Counted from the stretch's first letter, positions 1 through 6,091 are shown. The stretch: 8,035 nucleotides of DNA from an uncultured Methanomethylovorans sp. (GCA_937968035.1 CALBTS010000489.1:1-8035); one strand, 5' to 3'. Numbers and translations: made by a program. Notes: generated from the letters alone by a model not told the origin.

Positions 1-45
1 GATCGTATTCGGTGACTGGAGTTCAGACGTGTGCTCTTCCGATCT
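1..45. other. Illumina TruSeq-type adapter (sequencing artefact)
   Basis: Bases 12-45 match the reverse complement of the Illumina index-read adapter, ending in the diagnostic GCTCTTCCGATCT. The first eleven bases hold an 8-base index plus flank (GATCGTATTCG). The same 45 bases occur in inverted orientation at 7991-8035. This is not phage DNA. It adds a false GTG-initiated N-terminus reading MLFRS to the open frame that follows. The insert starts at base 46. Confidence 0.98.
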
Positions 46-738
46 AAGGCTGGCATGTCTTCGACAGAAACTCTCTCCCAGGAGGCTCAGAATGAAGTCG
101 CATATTACTGGCATGCTTTGGCTCGTTATTGCCAAGACTTTGCTGGACGAATGGCTAAGGCAGGTTTACACAAACAATGGGCAAATCGCTGTCTCGAATG
201 GTTCTCTCCAATTAAGGTTGTTATCACTGCAACCGAATGGGACAACTTCTTTTGGCTCCGTGATGATCCAGAAGCTGCACAGCCCGAAATCGTAGAACTT
301 GCTCATAAGATGAAGGAGGCGATGCAGGAGTCAGTACCTCAAACCCTTCAACCAGGACAGTGGCATCTTCCCTATGTACTTACAGCTTTCGGTCTAGAAG
401 ATGATCCTGTAGGTTATTTCTTAATGGAATCCTTTGAAACCGGGAACACCTATACACGTATTGATCTAGAAACAGCTAAGAGGGTGTCTGCTGGTTGCTG
501 TGCTGCTGTGAGCTATCGTAATAACCCAAGTGTTGAGAAGTGCCTGGATATTTGGGAGAAACTCTTCTCTGGACCTAAGCCTCATTTGAGCCCTGTGGAA
601 CATCAAGCAACCCCGATGGAATATTGGATTAACGACGATGTTCGTGGTTGGGAAAATGGCGTAACTCACTGTGATCGAAATGACATTCTCTGGTCTGGCA
701 ATCTTCAAGGTTGGATTCAACTTCGACAGGTGATTTAA
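46..738 (+). CDS. thyX: FAD-dependent thymidylate synthase, phage permuted type, 5'-truncated
   Basis: ThyX makes dTMP from dUMP using methylene-tetrahydrofolate and reduced FAD. The 230 visible residues hold a typical ThyX C-terminal half first: HKQ and NR at 42-48, TATEWDNFFWLR at 61-72, then AQPEI at 78-82. ThyX N-terminal-type motifs follow: a CAAVSY segment at 152-157, SPVEHQATP at 182-190, and GNLQGWIQLRQ at 218-228. This order is circularly permuted relative to bacterial ThyX. In phage relatives as I recall them, the nucleotide-binding THRxFSRNxxSSR segment (counterpart of RHR) lies upstream; here it was lost to the adapter junction at 45/46. The ATG at 55 aligns with an internal Gly-Met in those relatives and is unlikely to be the real start. 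The stop TAA shares one base with the next ATG (738). The family call is by motif recall, without an alignment. Confidence 0.82.
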   Translation, partial: KAGMSSTETLSQEAQNEVAYYWHALARYCQDFAGRMAKAGLHKQWANRCLEWFSPIKVVITATEWDNFFWLRDDPEAAQPEIVELAHKMKEAMQESVPQTLQPGQWHLPYVLTAFGLEDDPVGYFLMESFETGNTYTRIDLETAKRVSAGCCAAVSYRNNPSVEKCLDIWEKLFSGPKPHLSPVEHQATPMEYWINDDVRGWENGVTHCDRNDILWSGNLQGWIQLRQVI

Positions 739-884
739 TGAAAGTTCAATTGATTCTTCGTAAGCGTGGAGGTGGGACATTCACCACCGTCCACGAGGTA
801 ACCCCTCAATTCGACATCTTCGTTCGTGATCTGGTAAAGACACATGGACGTAAAAACATTCAACTGGTTCGTATTAATGACTAA
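738..884 (+). CDS. Small unknown phage protein (48 aa)
   Basis: This short frame of 48 residues starts MKVQLILRKRGGG and ends QLVRIND. Its ATG overlaps the last base of the thyX stop (TAATG), with an AGG at 728-730 as a weak ribosome site. Its end overlaps the start of the next gene (ATGACTAA). Such tight packing on both sides and the lack of any other frame in this 140-base interval support it as a real gene. It is basic (several Arg and Lys), soluble by composition, and has no recognisable motif. I do not recognise the family. Confidence 0.65.
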   Translation: MKVQLILRKRGGGTFTTVHEVTPQFDIFVRDLVKTHGRKNIQLVRIND

Positions 885-1647
885 ATCTATTCTCGTAATC
901 CCTGACGCCCAGGTAAAACCTGGAACCCCTACAAACCATCTTCGTTGGTTGGGCAATTACATTGTTCAAAAGCAGCCAGACATTATTGTCAACATTGGTG
1001 ATTTCGCTGATATGGCAAGTTTGAGTTCTTATGATGTAGGTAAGAAGAGTTTTGAAGGTCGTCGTTATCGAGCAGACATTGAAGCGTCTCATGCAGCAAT
1101 GTCTGAACTGTTCCGTCCTCTGGCTCAATGGCAAGAACAACAACGGCGTAATAAGAAGAAGCTTTATGAACCGGAACTACATCTCCACTTAGGAAATCAT
1201 GAGCACCGTATCATTCGTGCTGTTAATGATGATCCGAAACTCGATGGTACGATTGGTATCGAGGATTTGGAATATGAATCCTGGGGTTGGAAAGTCCACC
1301 CCTTCCTCGAAGTCAATACGCTCCAAGGAATTAGTTTCTCACATTATTTCGTGTCTGGAACCGCTGGACGACCAGCTAGCACAGCAAACGCGCAGCTTAA
1401 TAAGACACACAACAGTTGCATCGCAGGGCATCAACAAGGTCTACAAATCGCCACAGGTAAGCGAGCAGATGGAACACTGCTCACCTCAATCATCGCAGGT
1501 TCCTTCTACCTGCACGATGAAGACTATCTTGGTAAACAAGGTAATAATCATTGGCGTGGTGCTTTGATGCTTCATGGTTGTGAGAATGGTCAGTTTGATT
1601 TGAATCTGTTGCCGATGCGTTACTTGCAGGAAAAATATGATTACTGA
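877..1647 (+). CDS. Calcineurin-like metallophosphoesterase (256 aa)
   Basis: Probable two-metal phosphoesterase; substrate unknown. Motifs in order from the ATG at 877: PDAQ at 9-12 (the D-x-H position, here D10-x-Q12), GDFAD at 41-45, GNHEH at 106-110, H156 in FSHYF, and AGHQQG at 183-188 (the GHxH position, with Gln for the second His). A conserved-looking tail, SIIAGSFYLHDEDYL at 204-218, is familiar from phage phosphoesterases. An in-frame ATG at 844 exists, but it would overlap the upstream gene by 41 bases and add eleven residues before the first beta strand. The ATG at 877 overlaps by only eight bases and places ILVIPD at residue 5, so it is preferred. The gene lies between dTMP and NTP-cleanup genes, which suggests a nucleotide or nucleic-acid substrate, but this is inference. 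Confidence 0.85.
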   Translation: MTKSILVIPDAQVKPGTPTNHLRWLGNYIVQKQPDIIVNIGDFADMASLSSYDVGKKSFEGRRYRADIEASHAAMSELFRPLAQWQEQQRRNKKKLYEPELHLHLGNHEHRIIRAVNDDPKLDGTIGIEDLEYESWGWKVHPFLEVNTLQGISFSHYFVSGTAGRPASTANAQLNKTHNSCIAGHQQGLQIATGKRADGTLLTSIIAGSFYLHDEDYLGKQGNNHWRGALMLHGCENGQFDLNLLPMRYLQEKYDY

Positions 1648-2011
1648 ACGAGAACGACAGCTTAAAGATAGAAACCACTATCCAGTGATTTCTACAGTAG
1701 AAGCTAGTAATCTTTTTCTAACTCTGACAGATAAGATTTGTCTGTGGGGTATGGAGCGGAATATCACAGCCGAAGGCGGAGCAACTAGCTACACTCAAAT
1801 CCCTAAACTAATTGAGGAAGTCCATGAATTCGCTGGTGCTCGCTCTGAAGAAGAAGCTAAGCTTGAGTTTGGTGATATTCTGGTTGTTTGCATCCAGATT
1901 GCTAGACTTCGTGGATTGGATATGGTTGAGTGTCTGGAGCTGGCTTACGACAAAATCAGAGACCGGAAAGGTCGAATGATTGATGGTCGCTTTGTAAAGG
2001 AAATAGAATGA
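1637..2011 (+). CDS. MazG-like nucleoside triphosphate pyrophosphohydrolase (124 aa)
   Basis: All-alpha NTP pyrophosphatase family (MazG/dUTPase superfamily), enzymes that cut NTPs or dNTPs to the monophosphate plus pyrophosphate with Mg2+. The hallmark ExxE...ExxD is visible: E61-VH-E64 in IEEVHEF, then E77-FG-D80 in LEFGDILVV. It is followed by a helix and the common phage ending KIRDRKGRMIDGRF at about 106-119. The size fits a single-domain phage MazG rather than the two-domain bacterial protein. The start overlaps the upstream phosphoesterase by 11 bases, with AGGA at 1629-1632 as ribosome site. Next to thyX and a ribonucleotide reductase, a role in removing dUTP or other unwanted nucleotides is plausible. 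Phage MazG acting on (p)ppGpp has also been proposed. Substrate cannot be read here. Confidence 0.85.
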   Translation: MITERERQLKDRNHYPVISTVEASNLFLTLTDKICLWGMERNITAEGGATSYTQIPKLIEEVHEFAGARSEEEAKLEFGDILVVCIQIARLRGLDMVECLELAYDKIRDRKGRMIDGRFVKEIE

Positions 2012-2235
2012 TTAGTGCACGAAAAGCACGAACACTTTCTGACAATCACGAACTCTTAACTAAGCTTGAGCAGAAAATTATTGAAAGTGCTCAACAAGGG
2101 GAGCGGATGGTTGTAGTTGGTCTTTGGGACTGGGAGTCGGATGCGATTCTTCCTGAACTCCGAGATAAAGGCTACATAGTAAAAAAGCGAGAAACCTGCC
2201 TCATTCGCGGTACAAAATATCACATCTCTTGGTAA
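2008..2235 (+). CDS. Unknown phage protein (75 aa)
   Basis: The ATG overlaps the upstream stop as ATGA (2008-2011), and the stop lies three bases before the reductase start, so this gene sits inside the operon. The 75 residues begin with a Lys/Arg-rich helix (ISARKARTL), continue with a helical stretch around LEQKIIESAQQGE (20-32), then a predicted beta-alpha-beta pattern: VVVGL, ILPELRDKGY, VKKRET. It ends in HISW. This arrangement is reminiscent of short uncharacterised phage proteins, but I cannot name a family. No metal or nucleotide motif is visible. Confidence 0.7.
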   Translation: MISARKARTLSDNHELLTKLEQKIIESAQQGERMVVVGLWDWESDAILPELRDKGYIVKKRETCLIRGTKYHISW

Positions 2236-2238
2236 TTA

Positions 2239-4224
2239 ATGACTGAACAAAACAATAACAACTTTTCTTTCCGTTCTAACTTCCTTATCCGACGTACTTA
2301 CAACCGCCCTCTTAATGAGCAAGGAACTGTATTTGAAACCTTCGAGCAAACTGTAGAACGTGTCATTGGACACCAAGCGTGGCTGTGGGAACGTGCTCAA
2401 AAACGTCATCTGGACTGGGCACAAGCTGCTGAACTAGATGAACTGCGACAACTGATGCTGGAACGTAAAGTTCTGACTTCTGGACGTACTCTCTGGCTTG
2501 GTGGTACAGAAGTGGCTCAACGGCGAGAAGCTTCCCAATTCAACTGTGCTTTCACAGAAATCGAGAGTGTGTATGACGTTGTTGATGCACTCTGGCTTCT
2601 GATGCAAGGTTGTGGTGTAGGCTTCAAGCCAGTGGTTGGTCAACTAACTGGTTTTAAGGTACGAATCAATGATATTCAAGTTGTACGAAGCACTCGAACA
2701 GAAAAGGGTGGAGCAGAAGAAAACGTCGAAACCTTCGATGGTGAAACCTGGACAATCAAGGTTGGTGACTCTGCGGAAGCATGGTGCAAGGCTGTTGGTA
2801 AACTGGTGGCACACAAGTATCCAGCCACAAAGCTGGTTATCGACCTATCTGAGATTCGGCCTGCTGGCGAACGTCTGCGGGGCTATGGTTGGATTTCTTC
2901 TGGTGATGCTGCTCTTGCCCGTGCCATGGAAGCTATTGCTAACCTCTTCAACCGTCGAGCCGATTCTCTACTTACTCGGATCGATATCCTTGATCTGGCT
3001 AACTGGCTCGGCACTGTTCTGTCTTCTCGTCGATCTGCTGAAATCGCTATCTTCGAGTACGGAGAAGACGAATGGCAAGAGTTCGCAGTCGCCAAGCGAG
3101 AATGGTGGGTAAAGAACCCCCAACGAGCACAGAGTAATAACTCGCTTCTGTTCAACAAGAAGCCTGCTCGCGAAGAGCTGGAGAACATCTTCGGTTTGAT
3201 GGTGGAAGCTGGTGGCTCCGAACCTGGATTCATCAATGCAGAAGCTGCTCGTCGTCGTGCTCCGTGGTTCAAGGGCTGCAATCCTTGTGTGGAAATTCTC
3301 CTGGGTAACAAGTCCTTCTGCAATCTGACAGAAACCGACTTGAGCAAGTTCAAGGGTGACTCTGCTGGTCTGCGTCGTGCTATCACGATTGCTGCACGAG
3401 CTAATTATCGTCAGACTTGTGTGAATCTTCTGGATGGTATCCTCCAAGAAGCATGGCACTTGAACAATGAGTTCTTGCGTCTGTGTGGTGTTGGTCTGAC
3501 AGGTATCGCTACTCGTCCTGATCTGAAGCCTTATGATCTGCAAGAGCTGCAACGTGTTGCTGTTGCTGGTGCATACAGCATGGCAGATGAGCTTGGAACT
3601 CCCAAGCCGAAGAACGTAACTACGGTTAAGCCGTCTGGTACGCTCTCTAAAGTTATGGACACGACTGAAGGTGTTCACAAGCCTTTGGGTCGTTATGTCT
3701 TTAACAACGTTAATCTCTCTCGCCATGATCCTTTGGTGGGGATCTGCCGTACTGCTGGCTATCGGGTGTTTGACAACCCGTCTGATCAGGATGCGGTGAT
3801 TGTCACACTACCTGTGGAATATCAGGACGTGCCATTCGAAGTGTTTGAACGTGATGGTATTAAGGTTGAAGTGAACCAAGAGACTGCCCTGTCTCAATTG
3901 GAACGCTACAAACTTTATCAAACGAGCTGGAGTCAACAAAATGTCTCTGCAACCATCTACTACAGTGTAGATGAGATTCCTGGAATCATTTCCTGGCTTC
4001 TGGAAAATTGGGATATTTATGTAGGCGTGTCCTTCCTGTATCGCACTGATCCAACCAAGACAGCTAAGGATTTGGGTTATCTGTACCTGCCACAAGAAGT
4101 TGTGACTCAAGAAGTTTACAACGCTTACGTACAAGGTCTACAACCTGTTGACCTGGATTCTGGTAATATGCTGGATGCTGAGATTCAAGAAGACTGCGCT
4201 ACTGGTGCATGTCCAGTCCGATAA
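2239..4224 (+). CDS. nrdJ: Adenosylcobalamin-dependent ribonucleoside-triphosphate reductase, class II monomeric (661 aa)
   Basis: Converts ribonucleotides to deoxyribonucleotides using a thiyl radical generated from coenzyme B12, so it needs no oxygen and no iron subunit. Residues match the Lactobacillus leichmannii enzyme: C103 in QFNCAF (C119), N348-x-C350-x-E352 (N406, thiyl C408, E410), C361 in SFCNL (C419), and C653/C658 in the tail (C731/C736). The spacings 350-361 and 653-658 are identical to the reference. KPSGTLS at 464-470, LCGVGLTGIA at 415-424 and MQGCGVGFKP at 122-131 are further landmarks. At 661 residues it is 78 shorter than the 739-residue reference; about 42 of these are lost between the first and second active-site cysteines. 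All catalytic cysteines are present, so it should be active. The ATG follows the previous stop by three bases. The glutaredoxin two genes downstream is the probable reductant for the tail cysteines. Confidence 0.93.
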   Translation: MTEQNNNNFSFRSNFLIRRTYNRPLNEQGTVFETFEQTVERVIGHQAWLWERAQKRHLDWAQAAELDELRQLMLERKVLTSGRTLWLGGTEVAQRREASQFNCAFTEIESVYDVVDALWLLMQGCGVGFKPVVGQLTGFKVRINDIQVVRSTRTEKGGAEENVETFDGETWTIKVGDSAEAWCKAVGKLVAHKYPATKLVIDLSEIRPAGERLRGYGWISSGDAALARAMEAIANLFNRRADSLLTRIDILDLANWLGTVLSSRRSAEIAIFEYGEDEWQEFAVAKREWWVKNPQRAQSNNSLLFNKKPAREELENIFGLMVEAGGSEPGFINAEAARRRAPWFKGCNPCVEILLGNKSFCNLTETDLSKFKGDSAGLRRAITIAARANYRQTCVNLLDGILQEAWHLNNEFLRLCGVGLTGIATRPDLKPYDLQELQRVAVAGAYSMADELGTPKPKNVTTVKPSGTLSKVMDTTEGVHKPLGRYVFNNVNLSRHDPLVGICRTAGYRVFDNPSDQDAVIVTLPVEYQDVPFEVFERDGIKVEVNQETALSQLERYKLYQTSWSQQNVSATIYYSVDEIPGIISWLLENWDIYVGVSFLYRTDPTKTAKDLGYLYLPQEVVTQEVYNAYVQGLQPVDLDSGNMLDAEIQEDCATGACPVR

Positions 4225-4237
4225 CCTTTAACATAAG

Positions 4238-4271
4238 CCTCCCTCCGATCAACCTGTGGTCGGCTGGGAGG
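4238..4271 (+). promoter_or_regulatory. Intercistronic hairpin containing a GGAGG sequence, upstream of the second phosphoesterase
   Basis: CCTCCC (4238-4243) pairs with GGGAGG (4266-4271). Inside it, CCGATC (4245-4250) pairs with GGTCGG (4258-4263) with one G-T wobble, leaving a 7-base loop. The two helices are separated by one base on the left and two on the right. No T-run follows, so it is not a classic intrinsic terminator. The 3' arm contains GGAGG, a near-perfect ribosome site, while a second purine stretch (AAAGGAAG, 4274-4281) lies just outside. It may limit translation of the gene starting at 4284, or protect or process the mRNA end after the reductase. Confidence 0.6.
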
Positions 4272-4283
4272 AGAAAGGAAGAT

Positions 4284-4766
4284 GTGTCAAATTCTTTATT
4301 CATAGGTGATTGTCATTTTGGACATAAGAACCAAATTAAGTGGCGACCGTTTCAATCTGAAGAAGAGGTTACATCCCTGATTCTAACAAACATGCGTAAA
4401 GTTGTCACCAAAAGGGACACCTTATACATTTTAGGGGATTGCATTCTTCATCCAGACTCTTTGAATGTTTTAGAAGACATCCCTGGTCAGAAAGTCCTAA
4501 TTCTAGGAAACCACTGTACGGAGAAAGTTAAAACTTCTGATCTCGTAAGTGTGTTTGATGACATTCATGGGATGATGAAATATAAAGAGTTCTGGTTGAC
4601 ACATGCACCTATTCACCCAGAAGAATTGAGGGGTAAAATCAACATACATGGACATGTCCATACGAATACCTTAAAAGATACTCGGTATGTTAATGTATCT
4701 TGTGAAGCTGTTAACTATACCCCCATTTCTCTACATACCATTCGTGAAAGATTAAAATGTTTGTAA
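4284..4766 (+). CDS. Small metallophosphoesterase, COG4186-like (160 aa, GTG start)
   Basis: Probable two-metal phosphoesterase with an intact motif set, counted from GTG 4284: D9-C-H11 in IGDCHFGHKN, GD at 51-52, GNH at 75-77, TH at 106-107, and HGHVH at 122-126. It resembles short phosphoesterases with a GDxHFGH opening; substrate unknown. An ATG at 4209 would extend it by 25 residues across the hairpin and into nrdJ with a poor ribosome site. GTG 4284 puts the first beta strand at residue 5 and follows AAAGGAAG by two bases and GGAGG by twelve, so it is preferred. The gene is clearly AT-richer than its neighbours (161 of 420 G+C at 4321-4740 by hand count, about 38%, against 63 of 120 at 3181-3300 in nrdJ). 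It separates reductase and glutaredoxin, suggesting later insertion. It overlaps the next gene by ten bases. Confidence 0.82.
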   Translation: MSNSLFIGDCHFGHKNQIKWRPFQSEEEVTSLILTNMRKVVTKRDTLYILGDCILHPDSLNVLEDIPGQKVLILGNHCTEKVKTSDLVSVFDDIHGMMKYKEFWLTHAPIHPEELRGKINIHGHVHTNTLKDTRYVNVSCEAVNYTPISLHTIRERLKCL

Positions 4767-5002
4767 AACTCTACACAACTCCTAATTGCACCAATTGTGG
4801 ACCTGTTAAGCAGCGTCTAGATGAAGCAGGGATTGAATATGAGATTCGTGATTGTAGCGATCCACAGGCCCGTGAGGAGCTTTATTTCCAAGGGGTGAGG
4901 GCAGTGCCTTACCTACATGCTGAAAACTCAGCAGGGAGCGAATACAAGGCTCTAGGCGGTGGTATCCACATTGCCAGCTTGGTTAAGTTCCTGGAGGCTT
5001 AA
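4757..5002 (+). CDS. Glutaredoxin / NrdH-like redoxin (81 aa)
   Basis: Small thiol-disulfide oxidoreductase of the thioredoxin fold. It begins directly with the first beta strand (VKLYTTPN), followed by the redox pair C11-T-N-C14, a helix to about 24, and the cis-proline at P51 in AVPYL. A GGG turn at 67-69 precedes the final helix. The length fits the glutaredoxin/NrdH group. The cysteines between them read TN rather than the usual PY or VQ. Being in one operon with the class II reductase, its likely role is to re-reduce the reductase tail disulfide. Whether it takes electrons from glutathione or from thioredoxin reductase cannot be decided. The start overlaps the upstream gene and its stop shares a base with the next ATG. 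Confidence 0.85.
   Translation: MFVKLYTTPNCTNCGPVKQRLDEAGIEYEIRDCSDPQAREELYFQGVRAVPYLHAENSAGSEYKALGGGIHIASLVKFLEA
4993..4997 (+). promoter_or_regulatory. Strong ribosome binding site GGAGG
   Basis: GGAGG lies four bases before the ATG at 5002, inside the end of the glutaredoxin gene. It supports that ATG and independent strong translation of the following gene. Confidence 0.75.
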
Positions 5003-5433
5003 TGGAGTATCCTTTATCGGCTGTATCAGTATTTCTGGAAGCACGGGGATTACCTTTTGAGTTTGTAGGAAGCGTCCCCATAAATGGATCAGGTGAGGAT
5101 GTTGATATTGCTGTGTTGACTACTGGTGGGGTGGATAGGGATGACCTCATCACAGCTTTGGTAGTGAGCGGCTTTACCACTAAGCAACATGGCTACGAAC
5201 GTCTCGGTGAAGAAGACGATCTCTTCGTTTCGTATCGACTAGGAGATGTAAACATTCTTGTTTGCTCTAATCAGCGAACCTATGAACGGTTTACGAAAGG
5301 TCGTGATTTCTGCATTCTTCTGAAGAGTTTAGGCGTCTCTACGGATGATAAACGAGTTCGTGTGGCTATCCATGGGATGGTTTCTAATGGTGATATGAAG
5401 CAGGTTCTGAAAGATTTGTCGAGGTTTAAATGA
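5002..5433 (+). CDS. Nucleotidyltransferase-fold-like phage protein (143 aa)
   Basis: The middle of the N-terminal half reads FVGSVPINGSGEDVDIAVL (21-39), which fits the polymerase-beta-type nucleotidyltransferase signature G-S followed by D-x-D (G23, S24, D33, D35). A possible third carboxylate is D82 in YRLGDVNILV (78-87), on a beta strand as expected. The C-terminal part is helical: ERFTKGRDFCILLKSLGVSTDDKR, then a stretch resembling the ALFQAVLYGN of related phage proteins (here VAIHGMVSNG, 121-130). I recall such small proteins in many phages, usually annotated hypothetical or putative nucleotidyltransferase. Substrate is unknown, and the extra loop between GS and DxD means activity is not assured. 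It overlaps both neighbours (TAATG upstream, ATGA downstream). Confidence 0.6.
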   Translation: MEYPLSAVSVFLEARGLPFEFVGSVPINGSGEDVDIAVLTTGGVDRDDLITALVVSGFTTKQHGYERLGEEDDLFVSYRLGDVNILVCSNQRTYERFTKGRDFCILLKSLGVSTDDKRVRVAIHGMVSNGDMKQVLKDLSRFK

Positions 5434-5636
5434 TTAAGGTTGTTCAAGGTTGGGATTATATTCGAGAAGCCTGTGATTGTTGTGATGGTTGGTGGGAAGA
5501 AAACTGGACAGTATACCTGGGAGATGAGGAATTAGGGTTTTTTACCTGCTTTGAAGATGCAGAGCCTTGCGCCCTAGAGCTGTCGGAGAAGCTGCTTCTT
5601 CCCATTTCTTTTGTTTCTTCGGAGTGTCCAGAATGA
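5430..5636 (+). CDS. Unknown small acidic Cys/Trp-rich protein (68 aa)
   Basis: The ATG overlaps the previous stop as ATGA, with GAGG at 5421-5424 as ribosome site, and its own stop overlaps the next ATG in the same way. The 68 residues are acidic and unusually rich in Cys and Trp: ACDCCDGWWEENW at about 14-26, further Cys at about 40, 47 and 66. The clustered CDCCDGWW could be a metal or redox site, but only three of the cysteines are close together and no known zinc-binding pattern is complete. No family recognised. Confidence 0.65.
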   Translation: MIKVVQGWDYIREACDCCDGWWEENWTVYLGDEELGFFTCFEDAEPCALELSEKLLLPISFVSSECPE

Positions 5637-5893
5637 TTAAAATTGAACACGGTGTTTACACACATCCCACGATTCCTAACCGATACATCTACGCTAGTGT
5701 ACAGGTACAGGCTTACTTAAAAGACTACCAAAGCCTGCTGGAAGTGAAAGATGAAACAGAAGCGATTGAGTTCACAGCCAACCCTGGTGAGAAGCCTGAG
5801 ATTGGTGATTTCATCTCAGGAGGTCGATTGGTGAAGCGCGAAGGATACCAAGTAAATGGTGATTGGTCGCGTTGGAAAGGGAAAGACTTGTGA
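5633..5893 (+). CDS. Unknown phage protein (86 aa)
   Basis: The open frame extends upstream to 5567, but the ATG at 5633 is chosen. It makes an ATGA overlap with the previous gene, has GGAG at 5621-5624 at good spacing, and the upstream extension is just the antisense-like overlap with a real gene. The 86 residues read as a soluble mixed alpha/beta protein: HGVYTHPTIPNRYIYASVQVQAY near the start, an acidic middle, then PGEKPEIGDFISGGRLVKREGYQV, and a basic Trp-containing end (DWSRWKGK). It has no motif I can place. The stop overlaps the next start as GTGA. Confidence 0.65.
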   Translation: MIKIEHGVYTHPTIPNRYIYASVQVQAYLKDYQSLLEVKDETEAIEFTANPGEKPEIGDFISGGRLVKREGYQVNGDWSRWKGKDL

Positions 5894-6090
5894 CTCTTTC
5901 CCCTTACACAGCTTTCGGTCAAACCAAACTCATTCCTGTGAAAATTTACCATCAGGGTAAACTTACACAAGAAGGCGAATGGGATCGAGAGCTTTGGATT
6001 GAAAGAGCTGAAGATTGGTATGCCCTAAGTCCATTGAAGAACGAAAGAGTTCGAGTAATTGAACGTGATGTCTGGCTAAGTCACAAATAA
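5890..6090 (+). CDS. Unknown phage protein (66 aa, GTG start)
   Basis: Last gene of the + strand operon. The GTG at 5890 overlaps the previous stop as GTGA, following the packing used through this block, and GGGAAAG lies just upstream (5879-5885). In-frame TTG codons upstream (for example 5863) would lengthen it only into the neighbour. The 66 residues open with TLSPYTAFGQTKLIPVKIYHQGKL, have an acidic WDRELWIERAEDWY centre with three Trp, and end RVIERDVWLSHK. The pattern is beta-rich then helical. No family recognised. The stop at 6088-6090 is directly followed by the terminator. Confidence 0.6.
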   Translation: MTLSPYTAFGQTKLIPVKIYHQGKLTQEGEWDRELWIERAEDWYALSPLKNERVRVIERDVWLSHK

Positions 6091-6091
6091 G

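Noticed and set aside
31..738. ThyX frame starting at GTG 31 (MLFRS...) or at ATG 55
   Set aside because: The first is adapter sequence. The second aligns, by memory of relatives, with an internal position of a longer protein, so the gene is treated as 5'-truncated.
2968..3726. Long antisense open frame (252 codons) inside nrdJ on the - strand
   Set aside because: It is an antisense shadow of a well-supported catalytic gene. Its product is Ser/Thr/Arg-rich without motifs and it lacks a ribosome site context.
4238..4271. The hairpin after nrdJ as an intrinsic terminator or cobalamin riboswitch
   Set aside because: No T-run follows the stem, and the element is far too short and lacks the B12-box features of a cobalamin riboswitch.
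4209..4283. N-terminal extension of the second phosphoesterase from ATG 4209
   Set aside because: It overlaps nrdJ and spans the hairpin, has no good ribosome site, and the family begins just before the first beta strand. GTG 4284 fits better.
4597..4602. TTGACA as a -35 promoter element inside the second phosphoesterase
   Set aside because: No acceptable -10 hexamer at 16-18 bases; it encodes the LTH motif region of the enzyme.
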